47,849 nt of DNA, taken from NCBI GenBank assembly GCA_002104895.1, contig MCFG01000380.1, forward strand, positions 17,501-65,349. Direction: 5' to 3'. This DNA is from Anaeromyces robustus (Eukaryota > Neocallimastigomycota > Neocallimastigomycetes > Neocallimastigales > Neocallimastigaceae). Positions 13,226 to 23,440 of the stretch are shown here, piece after piece; position 1 is the stretch's first letter; each line of letters starts with the position of its first letter. A model generated the notes under the pieces. The model saw nothing but the letters and a program-made list of their open reading frames with translations, did not search any database and was not told the origin of the DNA. A program made the position numbers and the translations under genes.

Positions 13226-13636
13226 ATGGATGAAAATAATAATAATCCAATTGATGAAGATGATGATTTTGAAGATTTCCCTGTTGAAGGTAATAACCAC
13301 TGAATTTTAAATACTTTAAACCTAAATTTCATACATATTATATTTCATTGTATAAAATAATGTTATTTTCATCTACTATCTTAACTTTAATTATTTTATT
13401 TAATAATATAGAATGGGAAGTTCCAAAGGATCAAGATGATTCACAATACTGGGAAAATAATTGGGATGATAGTGATATAGATGATGAATTTTCAAAACAA
13501 TTAAGGTAATAGGAATTTTATAATACGAAAGTACAAATTCATTAAATTTATTATATGTATTAATAACAATTATTTATATATTCTTAAATATAGAGCAGAA
13601 TTACAAAAAAAATCAGACTCTGGTAGCAAAAAATGA
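13226..13636 (+). CDS. SEM1: SEM1/DSS1, 26S proteasome and TREX-2 acidic subunit
   Basis: Small intrinsically disordered acidic protein that is a subunit of the 26S proteasome lid and, in other organisms, of TREX-2 and BRCA2-type complexes. Three exons, 13226-13289, 13412-13505 and 13594-13636, give 66 residues, close to the usual 70. The signature is intact: two acidic-aromatic clusters, DDDFEDFPVEEW and then QYWENNWDDSDIDDEFSKQL, followed by a basic-leaning C-terminal helix ending SKK. Phase is kept at both junctions (G|AA and AG|A). Both introns use GTAAT donors. The protein is too short for most gene callers once split. It lies in tandem with UVSSA but I see no sign of co-transcription. 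Confidence 0.95.
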
Positions 13637-13973
13637 TATATAAAAAAATACTATAATTTTTTATCAATATCACTTATAAATTAACAATTTCAAATTTAAA
13701 ACAAAACTGAAAAATAAAAAAAAAAAGAAATAAAATTAATTATCTTATTAAATATAATTAATAATTAATAAAATTATATAAAAATAAATTATTGTTAAAT
13801 ATTTATAAAATGAATAAAAATAAATATATTTAAAAAATAAAATTAATAATAATAATAATAAAATATAGTATGTAAGAAATATGTATATATATTAATAAAT
13901 AATTGAAATTTTAAATTAGTTCAACAATTATATATAACGTTTTATATACATCAGTGAAATAATTACTTTTTCA

Positions 13974-14004
<31 letters not shown>

Positions 14005-14490
14005 TTTATTTATTCTTAAAAACATTGTAAATAAATTTTTTTCATTAATGATAATGCTATTATTACATACAAAATTAAATATTACATTTAATAAATAACG
14101 TTATTATTATTCTACTATGTATATATATAAATTACATTTCATTAATAATTTTTGAAGATTTATATATTAGTTATTTTACTTATTTTTATTTATATGTTTA
14201 AATTTTGATTTAAATTTTTGTTTCATCTACTAAGTTTTTTCAATTAATTTTATAATATAAAATATTATTATTATTATTATTTTTTAATGATTTAAATTTA
14301 TTTTATTTTATTTTATTTTATTTATCTTATTTTATTTTATATAATTTGATTTTATATTATTTTATTTTATATTTGATGACCTAATTTTAATTATTTCTTT
14401 ATCTAATATGATAGTTTTTTTCAAATATTCTATTTTTTTTAATAAAAAAATAATGTATAATAAATTGTTTATATAATATATAAAAAAAAA
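13637..14490. other. Convergent AT-only intergenic region
   Basis: Lies between the 3' end of SEM1 and the 3' end of the minus-strand mucin-like gene. It holds short TTTA, TTTTA and ATT tracts and nothing that reads as coding or as a structured RNA. Polyadenylation signals for both neighbours must be here, but AATAAA-like strings are too common in this composition to pick one. Confidence 0.6.
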
Positions 14491-15174
14491 TTATCGATAT
14501 TGCGAATTATTTGGATTAGGTGAACCTAAAGTTGCATTTCTAACAGATGGTGTTAATGTATTACGAGAAATTGTAGATTTATTTCTAAAACTATTATCAT
14601 CAAAACTAGTTTCCCATGTTCTTGATGCTTGAATATTCTCGTCACCAAAACCTTTTTTATAAAGTGTAAAAGAAGCTAAACCAACTAATACCGTAATAAT
14701 TAATACACTCGCTCCATATAAGAAAGTCATTAATGAATCTTCAGCTGGTGTACTGTCATTACCTTCCCAAGTTATAATAGTTGAATGAGGATACTTTTTT
14801 TGAACTGATGTAGCTTTTTTAACAACTGTTGTTGTGGTTTGTTTTGGGCTAGGTGCAGTTGAAGAAGATTTTTTAATTGCAGTAGGTAATAATGGTTGAG
14901 TTGATGGAGAAGCAGATGTAGCTGGTGGAACTGTTACTGTTGAATTGTTGGGGTTAGATGGTGTCATTGGTGTTGGTGTTGGATCTGGTTTAATTGGTTC
15001 TGTAGAAGTATTATTAGCTGGATCTGTAGTAGTATTACTTGGTTCTTTTGCAGGAGTAGTAGTAGTTTCCTTATCCTTATCTCCTTCTTTATCTCCCGGA
15101 TTATCTTGTGCATATGCCAATGACAAAATACTTAATAATATAAATAAAACTAAAATAAACTTTTTTATTTCCAT
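14491..15174 (-). CDS. Mucin-like single-pass membrane protein, copy 1
   Basis: Intronless, 227 residues, family not recognised. Residues 1-22 form a signal peptide ending at AYA-QD. Residues about 23-150 are a Thr/Pro/Ser-rich ectodomain with several N-x-S/T sites, as expected for a heavily glycosylated stalk. One transmembrane segment follows (about 152-174, starting at LMTFLYGASVLIITVLV), stopped by YKKG. A cytoplasmic tail of about 50 residues contains RTWETSFDDNSFRNKSTISR. A paralogue lies 1.25 kb upstream in the same orientation with the same layout. The tail is much better conserved than the ectodomain, so the inferred role is a surface protein whose tail binds something inside. Ligand and partner are unknown. 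Confidence 0.85.
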   Translation of the reverse strand: MEIKKFILVLFILLSILSLAYAQDNPGDKEGDKDKETTTTPAKEPSNTTTDPANNTSTEPIKPDPTPTPMTPSNPNNSTVTVPPATSASPSTQPLLPTAIKKSSSTAPSPKQTTTTVVKKATSVQKKYPHSTIITWEGNDSTPAEDSLMTFLYGASVLIITVLVGLASFTLYKKGFGDENIQASRTWETSFDDNSFRNKSTISRNTLTPSVRNATLGSPNPNNSQYR

Positions 15175-15268
15175 GTTTTATTATTTTATTTTATTTTATT
15201 TTATTTTATTTCTTATTTCTTATTTCTTATTCTTATTTCTTATAATTTATTCTTTTTATTATTTTTAT

Positions 15269-15269
<1 letters not shown>

Positions 15270-15303
<34 letters not shown>
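15270..15303. promoter_or_regulatory. 34-bp poly(T) tract upstream of mucin-like gene 1
   Basis: An uninterrupted run of 34 T on the plus strand (poly-A on the coding strand) about 95-130 bp upstream of the minus-strand start at 15174. Long poly(dA:dT) tracts exclude nucleosomes in fungal promoters. That role here is inference from position and length; the run may simply reflect the AT bias. Confidence 0.45.
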
Positions 15304-15307
<4 letters not shown>

Positions 15308-16420
15308 ATTTCTTTTGTAAATAAATATAATATTTAAATTATTAAATAAAACAATTTTATTTTATTTATTTTTACTTTCAATTAACTTATATAATAATAA
15401 TATCAAATCTATATTTTTAATTATTAATTAAAATAATATATAGTGAATTTGGTTAATAATTAAAATATAAGTAGTATTATAAATATATTTAAATTTTTGT
15501 AAAATGAAATAAACGAGGAATAAATATAATATTTCTTTTTATTATTATGAATAAAATAAAATTCTATCTAATAAAAAAAAAAAAAAGAAATTATTTTACA
15601 TTAAATAAAAACAATAATTTTTTATAATAATAAAAAAGAATTATTATATTTTTATTTTTTATTTACATAAAAACAATAATTATAAATAATTTAATAAAAA
15701 ATTATATTTTATAAAATAAAAAGGAAAAAAAAAAATTCATAAAAAACAAAATGTTATTTATAATAAATATTATTTATTAATTTTTTAATATATATTAATA
15801 TTATAATGCATAATATATTAAAAGTATATATAATTTATTATTTATTTATTATATATATATTTTTATATTATTATTTATTTAGTAATAAATTATATATAAT
15901 ATATATATATAAATTTACTATGGAATTATCTACTATTTATTTTAAGAGAAAACCTTTAGAATAAATTATTTAAAAAAATTGATAAAATTAAAATAATAAA
16001 GAAATATAAATATAAAAAAAAAAAAAAAAAAAAAAAATTTCAAACTATTATAATAATTTATTAAAAATTTAATTTCATTTATTTATTTTTTTAACAACAA
16101 TTATTTACTTTTTTATTTATACATTTATTTATTTACTTTTAATAATTTCTATACTGTTACAATGATTTAATTTACAACTTCTACCTTATTATTATTTTTA
16201 TTTTTATCATTATTATTATATTATTAATTATTACTATCATTAATAGTTATTATTATATTTACTATATATAATATATTATAAAAATGGAATAATAAAATTT
16301 TATTCAATTTTATATTTAATTTTATAAATCTTTATATGATTAATATAAATTTATTATATTTTAAATTATATATTTAAATTATAATATAACAACTTAATGA
16401 TAGATAGAAACTTGATTTCA
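15304..16420. other. Spacer between tandem mucin-like paralogues
   Basis: AT-only sequence with poly-A runs (for example near 15570 and 16017-16037). I found no third, degraded copy of the gene in it by eye. It should carry the 3' end of copy 2 and the promoter of copy 1. Confidence 0.55.
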
Positions 16421-17131
16421 TTAAGAATTGTTTGGATTAGGTAAACTTTGATTATTACTTGATGGAGTTAAAGGTAAGCTTTGATTATTAACTGATCGAG
16501 TTAAAGTACTACGAGAAATTGTTGATTTATTTCTAAAACTATTATCATCTAAACTATTTTCCCATACTCTTGAAGGTTGGGTAGAAGGAGGCTCAGCTAT
16601 TCCTTTTTTATAAAGAATAAATGAAGCTACACCAATAAATGTTGCAATAATTGCACCACTTAATACATAATAAAATTTCATTAAAACATCTGCATCTCTC
16701 ATTGCTTTATTTTCACTTTTTCTCCAAGGAACAAAAGTTTCTTGAGGATAATTCTTAACAGTAGGTATTTTTGTAGTAGTTGTTGTTGTTGTTTTAGTTG
16801 GTACTGTTTTAGTTGCTAATATTTTAGATGTAACACTAACGGAAGAAGTAACTACTACCATAGTTGAATCAAGAGATGTTATTATAGGAAATGTATAAAT
16901 AGGTGCAGGTATTGTTGAATTTTCAGGATCAGTTGAATGTTCAGATTTAGAAGTTGTTATTATTTTGGGGGGTGCTTCGACAGTTGAATTTTCAACTTCT
17001 CTACCTGTATTTGTAGAATGATTATGTTCAGATGTCTGAGATGTTGAAGTTGAAGTTGAATGATCCTGTGCATATACTAATGATAAAACGTTTAACAAAA
17101 AAAGTATCAAAAATAAATATTTCATTTCCAT
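16421..17131 (-). CDS. Mucin-like single-pass membrane protein, copy 2
   Basis: Intronless, 236 residues, paralogue of the gene at 14491-15174. Signal peptide at about 1-22 ending VYA-QD. The Ser/Thr/Pro ectodomain contains a short repeated motif of the form HST...ENST(V/I)xAP with potential N-glycosylation sites. The transmembrane segment, at about 154-175 (YVLSGAIIATFIGVASFIL), is again followed by YKKG. The tail RVWENSLDDNSFRNKSTISR matches copy 1 almost residue for residue. The extreme C-terminus has a small internal duplication of NNQSLP. It is transcribed away from NOP14. The function is unknown; a surface-protein role is inferred from the architecture. Confidence 0.85.
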   Translation of the reverse strand: MEMKYLFLILFLLNVLSLVYAQDHSTSTSTSQTSEHNHSTNTGREVENSTVEAPPKIITTSKSEHSTDPENSTIPAPIYTFPIITSLDSTMVVVTSSVSVTSKILATKTVPTKTTTTTTTKIPTVKNYPQETFVPWRKSENKAMRDADVLMKFYYVLSGAIIATFIGVASFILYKKGIAEPPSTQPSRVWENSLDDNSFRNKSTISRSTLTRSVNNQSLPLTPSSNNQSLPNPNNS

Positions 17132-17266
17132 TTTTATTTTATCTTTTATTATATTATTTTACTATATATATTTATTCCAGGTGATATGGTGATATAGTTA
17201 AATAACTATTAAAAAAGAAATTCAATGAAATATATAAAAATTGACAGAAGATAGATAAATAAATAA

Positions 17267-17302
<36 letters not shown>

Positions 17303-18616
17303 TTGATAGATAGATAAATAAAGAAAAAAATATATATATATAACTTTGTATGTATTTTTTCCTTATCTCTATTAATTTTTTTTAATAAAATTTAACTATT
17401 CTTTCTACTATTTTCAACTCTAATTTCTTTTTCTTTCGATTTTTACTTTATAATTTATTCTTTTTATTTTTTAATTTTATATAATTCTTTGTTATTATTT
17501 ACTTTTATTCTTAAATATATTTTTTATTTATTTTTGCTAATCTTATTATTTATTATTACTTTTTTATTATATTTTTATTCGTTTTTTTTTTTTATTTATT
17601 TTTGACGTATTTTTATTTGTCTATAATGATAAATTCCTTTTCTTAAAAAAATAGAGAATATATACAATGTGATTATGGTAATTAATTAAAACAAAATTAT
17701 TTATTAAAATATTTATTTGTTAAATTATTTTCACTATTGTATATTTATCAAGTTGTATTTATTTATTTTTTATTTATTTTATTTTTTTTATTATTATTTT
17801 TTTTTTTAAATTTCCTTAAATTTCCTTAACAATAAATTATTGTTATATTTTTTTTATTTATTAATTATTTCAAAAATTTAAACGATAATAAAGATAATAA
17901 TATTTTATAAAAGGTAATGTTCTTTTTTAACAATACTATTATCAATTATTATCTTTGAAAGAAATATATAATTATAAAATATAATTATATTGTCAATCCT
18001 AAATATTTATATATAATATACAATAATTAGTAAACAAAAAAAAAGATTTATAAAATTATATTTTTATAAAAAAAAAACAAAAAAAAAAAACAAAAAAAAA
18101 ATATATATATATATATATATTATTTAATAATTTTTTTTTTATTTTTTAATTTTTTTTTTGTTTTTGTTTTTTATTTTTGTTTTTTATTTTTGTTTTTTAT
18201 TTTTGTTTTATTATTGTTATTAATTATTTATATTTAATAAAATAAAATAAAATAAAAAAAAAAACTTCTCCTTTTAAAATTATTATCTTTTTTTTTTTTT
18301 TGTAATTGTGTTTTTATTTTTTTTTATTTATTTATTTATTATTTATTCATTTTTATATTCATTTATTTAATTATTTATTTATTTATTTACTTATTTATTT
18401 ATTTATTTAAAATTACTAATTAATAATTGGATAGATTGTATTAAGCCAATAATTTGGTTTTTAAAAATTTTTAAAAAAAAAAAAAAATAATAAAAAAAAA
18501 ATTTATTAAAACAGAATTTTGAAAAAATAAATTTTTTATCTAATAATTTATAATATATAGTAAAAAGTAATATATAAAATATTACATTGTTATTATTTAT
18601 ATTTCATTAAATAATA
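17132..18616. other. Divergent intergenic region before NOP14
   Basis: 1.5 kb between two divergent starts. It contains a (GATA)n array at 17268-17316, ATTT tracts, poly-A/T runs and TTTTTG-rich blocks near 18160-18210. No coding signal and no GC island. Confidence 0.6.
17268..17316. repeat. (GATA)n tetranucleotide microsatellite
   Basis: About a dozen GATA units with one GTTGATA interruption, flanked by AAAT units, 140 bp upstream of mucin-like copy 2. This is one of the few arrays here not built only from A and T. Confidence 0.85.
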
Positions 18617-21600
18617 ATGGTAAACCAAAAGAAAAGTAATGTCTCTGCATTAAAGAGACTTAAAACTAGATTAAAAAATTCAGGAATAATTGGTCAAAAT
18701 GTTAGTTCTAAAAAAAAAAGTTTCGATAAAAAAGAATTAAGAAAAAAAACTAAAGAAAAATTGAACAATTTAAAAAATGAAGCAAATCCTTTTGAAATTA
18801 AATTTACAAAACAAAAACATGATATTATGGGAAGAAAAATTAAAGGTATTCAAGGAAAACCAGGCCAAGCACGTTCGAAGGCAGAACAAACTGTATATAC
18901 AATATTTTCACTTCTTATTTAAATAATTATATAATAATAAGTTAAAAATTTTTATCAAAAAATAAAATATTAATTTTTTTTATTTTACCATTATGAATAT
19001 AGAGAAAGAAGACTTTATTAGTAGAATATGAAAAACGAAATAAAAATAATTCATTCGTTGATAGACGTTTCGGTGAAAATGATCCTACATTATCACTTGA
19101 AGATAAAATGATGGAAAGATTTATAAGGGAAAAACAAGTAAGTGTTTCATATTTTTATATTATAAATATTAATAATATTTGAATTCTAATAATTTTAATT
19201 TTTAATTGTAATAAAAAAAACGTATTATATATAATAAAAGAAAAAATCTAATCATGGCGATTTTAATTTAGAAGATGAACAATTAACCCATCTCGGTCAA
19301 GCTTTAGGAGACCATTTAGGAGATGAAATAGTTCATTCTGATGATGAATCAGAGAGTAAGATAACAATAATTTTAAATATAATATCTATTATTATAATTG
19401 ATATTAATATTATTATTGTTATTTAATAACTAATTAAAATAATTATATTTATATAATAATAAAACAAAAATATAATTTAGATGGACAAATAGACCAATTA
19501 ACGGTTCATCAGGATCACTTTGGTGGTTTCAATGAAGTTAGTAATAATTAAAAGTCAATATATTAATTTTTTTGTAGTAATTAAAAAATAATGTATTAAT
19601 ATTTTTGAATATATCTATAAAATAATTAATATTTTTATTAATAGGATGAAGAAAATACTGGTGAAAAGAAATCAAAAGCAGAAATTATGAAAGAAGTAAT
19701 TGCTAAAAGTAAATTCTATAAAGTAAGTATTTAATGCAAATATTGATAAATGATAAAGATAATATTTAAAAATTTTAATAATATATCTATTTATAAATCT
19801 CATATAAAAAAATTTTATATTTAATTTGTTATAGTATGAAAGACAAAAAGAAAAAGAAGAAAATGAAGAAATTAAAAATGAAGTTGATGCAGAAATTGAC
19901 GATATTAGAAAACTTATAAATCAATCTTTAATGGAAAAAAAAGAAAATGAAACAGAAAAAATAGAAATTAAAAAATCTGAAACTGATAATCAATATAATA
20001 ATTTTTTAAAATCTATTGCTAATGATAGAAGAGCAAGACCAACAGATAGGTTAAAAAGTGAAGAAGAACTTGCAATTGAAGCAAAAGAAAAATTAGAAAG
20101 AGCTGAAGTAAGTTTTAATATATAAAAAATTCTTTTTATTTATTATTGTTTCTTAAATATAATTGTGTGTATTATTAATGTGTTTTAATTATTCAAATAA
20201 TATAATATCTCTAATAATAGAGAGATCGTCAAAGACGTATGCAAGGAATTGATTCAGATGAAGAAGAAGATATAGATTCAAAAAATAGACCCGCTCAAGC
20301 TGACGATTTAGATGATGGTCTTGAATATAATTATGATGAAGAAGAAACTATGCCATTAACTTATAAAGATGGTGTATTAATTAATCAAAATTTAAGTTTT
20401 TCAAAAAAAAGAAAACTTAAAGATGATGATGATGAAGAAATAAGTGATGAAGATGTTGATGAAATTGATGATGAAAATGATGATGAAAATGATGATGAAA
20501 ATGATGATGAAAATGATGATGAAAATGAAAATGATGATGAAGATGAAGATAATAATGATATTTTAGACGAGGAAATAACAAATGAAAATATTGATAATGA
20601 AGAAGATTATGAAGAAATAAACGAAAATAATGAAGAATTAAATATCAAGAAAACTAAAAAAGAATATACAGAACAAGATGAAAATATCAAAAAAGAAATA
20701 GAAAAAAGAAGAAAAGAACGTTCGGAACATGCAAAAAATGAACTTGGTTATGTATTCTCAATTCCTGAAACCCATACTAAATTCTTAGAATTAATTAAAG
20801 ATAAAAATATAGATGATCAAATGACAATTATAAAACGTATAAGAATTTTATATAATGATAAGATTCATCCCCAAAATAAGGATAAACTTACTGTAAGTAT
20901 TTTATTTTTATAATTTAAATATCAATTAATTAATATTGTTAAATAAAAAAATTAATATAATAAATATATTATTTTATCTATATATACCTATTTCTAATAT
21001 ATATGTATAATAAAATAATAGTATTTCTTTGGTATAATATTGAGTCATTTAAATTATATAACATTAAAAACTGAAATTTCATTTAACGAAATCAATCGTT
21101 ATACAAGATGTATCATTTCTTTTGCATTTCAATTTATTGAATATTTTAACGATTACGCAAAAAATAAACTTATTCAAATTGAAAAGAAAATTAAAAGAAA
21201 ATTATCAGTAAACGGAAAAGATATCATAAATTTAAATGATTTAGTATTTTTACAACTACTTACTGTTATTTATTCTACTTCAGATTATTCACATCCAATT
21301 ATAACGCCTGCTTTATTGATTATGGAAAATTATTTATCACAGGCAATTATAAATAGTGAAAAAGATATTATAAAAGGATTATATCTTTGTAATATAATGT
21401 TTATGGTGTGTATAATTTTTTTTACTAATCAATATTAATAATAATTATAAATAAATGAATAAATAAATAATATATTAACTGTTAATTATTTTATATTTTA
21501 TTTAATTTAAGACACAAAAACGTTCAAAAAGATATATTCCAGAAGCTATGAATTTTCTATTAAAAACTATATTGATGATTACTCCAGATTCCTATGTATC

Positions 21601-21828
21601 AAAAATAACCAAATCTAACTTATTAAATTCAAATATTATTATTAACAATAGAACGTTTAATTTGACTGGAAATAATTGGAAAAAAATTGAATTGGAACCA
21701 ATAAAATTATCTCAGATTTTCAGTAATGATAATACTAAAAATGAATCTGTTAAATATAATAACGAGTTAAAGTAATATCAATAATTTTTATACACTTTTA
21801 TATATTTTATTCTATAATTAATATTACC

Positions 21829-21867
<39 letters not shown>

Positions 21868-21872
21868 TTAAT

Positions 21873-21927
<55 letters not shown>

Positions 21928-21964
21928 TTAATTTATTTATTTATTTATTTATTTATTTATTAAT

Positions 21965-22031
<67 letters not shown>

Positions 22032-22941
22032 TTTTTTTTTTCTCTTTTTTTTTTTTTAAAAAAAAAAAATAGAATCTCTATTCTTGGATTATGTATTGAA
22101 TTACTTGATAAATATTCAAATTTATATCTTGATATTGGTTGTATAAAAGAAATATTTTCAGGTGTTGAAAGTTTAATATCAGATTTAGAAAAAATGCCAG
22201 TTTCAAATAAATTAAAAGAGTTAATGAAAAATTTTAAATCCAATTTAAATTCATATATACAAGGTGAAAACGTTAAGAGAAAATCTCTTCAATGGCAAAA
22301 ACGTAAGCCTATTCCAATTAAATCTATTGTTCCAGTATTTGAAGAAAAGTATGATATTAAGTGTTATATATAAATAATATAATATAAATTAAATAAATAT
22401 ATAATAATTAATGTAATTCCTTTTTTATTTTATACTAATAATCAATTTAATTAAAATAATTATAAAAGTTATTCCGTTGATAAACACTATGATAAGAACC
22501 GTGAACGTGCTGAGCATAATAAATTAAAGGCCCAAGTTCAAAAGGAAAAGAAAGGAGCATTACGTGAATTACGTAAAGATAATATGTTCTTAGCTCGTAA
22601 AAGATTACAAGAAATTAAAGAAAAGGATAAAGAATATAAAGAGAAGATTAAAGGAATATATGGGTATAGTTTCTTTTTTGAAAAAAAAAATCACATAATA
22701 TTATATTATATTATATTATTATTTTCCTTTAAATATTTAATAATTAAAAATAAAAAATATTTATTTTCTTATTATATAAATATTTGATTTATTATGAAAA
22801 ATAATAATTCTTTTATTAATAATAATATTATTATTATTTTTTTTTTTTTATTTTTTTTTTTTTTTTGATATTAGATTACTTGGAAATGAACAAGGTGAAC
22901 AGAATAGATTGGATCGTGAAAGAAAAAGAAGAAAACATTAA
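18617..22941 (+). CDS. NOP14: Nucleolar protein 14, small-subunit processome component
   Basis: U3 snoRNP/SSU-processome protein needed for 18S rRNA maturation and 40S assembly. Exons: 18617-18892, 19003-19137, 19241-19355, 19481-19536, 19645-19722, 19835-20107, 20221-20892, 21022-21405, 21512-21771, 22073-22348, 22469-22663, 22875-22941; 928 residues (yeast 810, human 857). Family blocks appear in order: NPFEIKFTKQKHDIMGRKI, SFVDRRFGENDPTLSLEDKM, RARPTDRLKSEEELA, RKPIPIKSIVPVFEE, then KKGALRELRKDN and a basic C-terminus RERKRRKH. Exon 7 carries a very acidic domain with a DDEN tandem repeat, longer than in yeast. Eight of 11 donors have G at +5, mostly GTAAGT, unlike UVSSA. Intron 9 is mostly a TTTA array. 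It converges with the TPR-DnaJ gene. Confidence 0.95.
20467..20527 (+). repeat. Coding 12-bp minisatellite (DDEN)n in NOP14
   Basis: Five tandem GATGATGAAAAT units, nearly identical at DNA level, encode (DDEN)n within the acidic domain of NOP14 exon 7. The low divergence points to recent slippage, so copy number may vary between strains. Confidence 0.85.
21829..22033. repeat. (TTTA)n array filling NOP14 intron 9
   Basis: About 205 bp of TTTA units, with a TTAATTTA variant every 60-80 bp, occupy two thirds of the 301-bp intron 21772-22072. A T-run and a short A-run ending in AG follow, and the acceptor at 22071-22072 restores reading phase. Confidence 0.92.
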
Positions 22942-23208
22942 ATTTTGTTTTAAATTTTCTATTTCTATTTATTTTCAATTTTTAAAAATACTTTCATAAT
23001 ATCGTTAAATCAATTAAATCAAAAATATTATTTATATTTATTTACTATTTAATTATTTATATTTTAATATATATTATTTATTTACTTCAAAAATGAATTT
23101 AGATTATTTTTACTTAATGTTAAAATATTAAAAATAAAAGACATTCTTTATAGAAAATATTAAAAATTACAATAGTAAAGGAATATAAATAAATAATTTA
23201 GATTCCTT

Positions 23209-23243
<35 letters not shown>

Positions 23244-23248
23244 TATAT

Positions 23249-23335
<87 letters not shown>

Positions 23336-23364
23336 TTAATTTATTTATTTATTAATTTATTTTT

Positions 23365-23415
<51 letters not shown>

Positions 23416-23440
23416 TTGATATTTAATACTAAATATGTAT
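22942..23440. other. Convergent intergenic region between NOP14 and the TPR-DnaJ gene
   Basis: 500 bp between two 3' ends. The second half (about 23213-23418) is a near-continuous TTTA array ending only about 20 bp before the stop codon of the minus-strand gene. The array must therefore lie in the 3' UTR or downstream region of that gene. Nothing coding is visible. Confidence 0.75.
23213..23418. repeat. (TTTA)n array between NOP14 and the TPR-DnaJ gene
   Basis: About 50 TTTA units with rare TTAATTTA and TATATTTA interruptions. The same repeat type and length (about 200 bp) recurs at 12912, 21829, 27858 and 40625. Confidence 0.92.

Noticed and set aside
14945-15337. Plus-strand open frame opposite mucin-like copy 1
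   Set aside because: Antisense shadow of a Thr/Pro-rich coding region running into a poly-T tract. The minus-strand product has a signal peptide, a TM segment and a paralogue.
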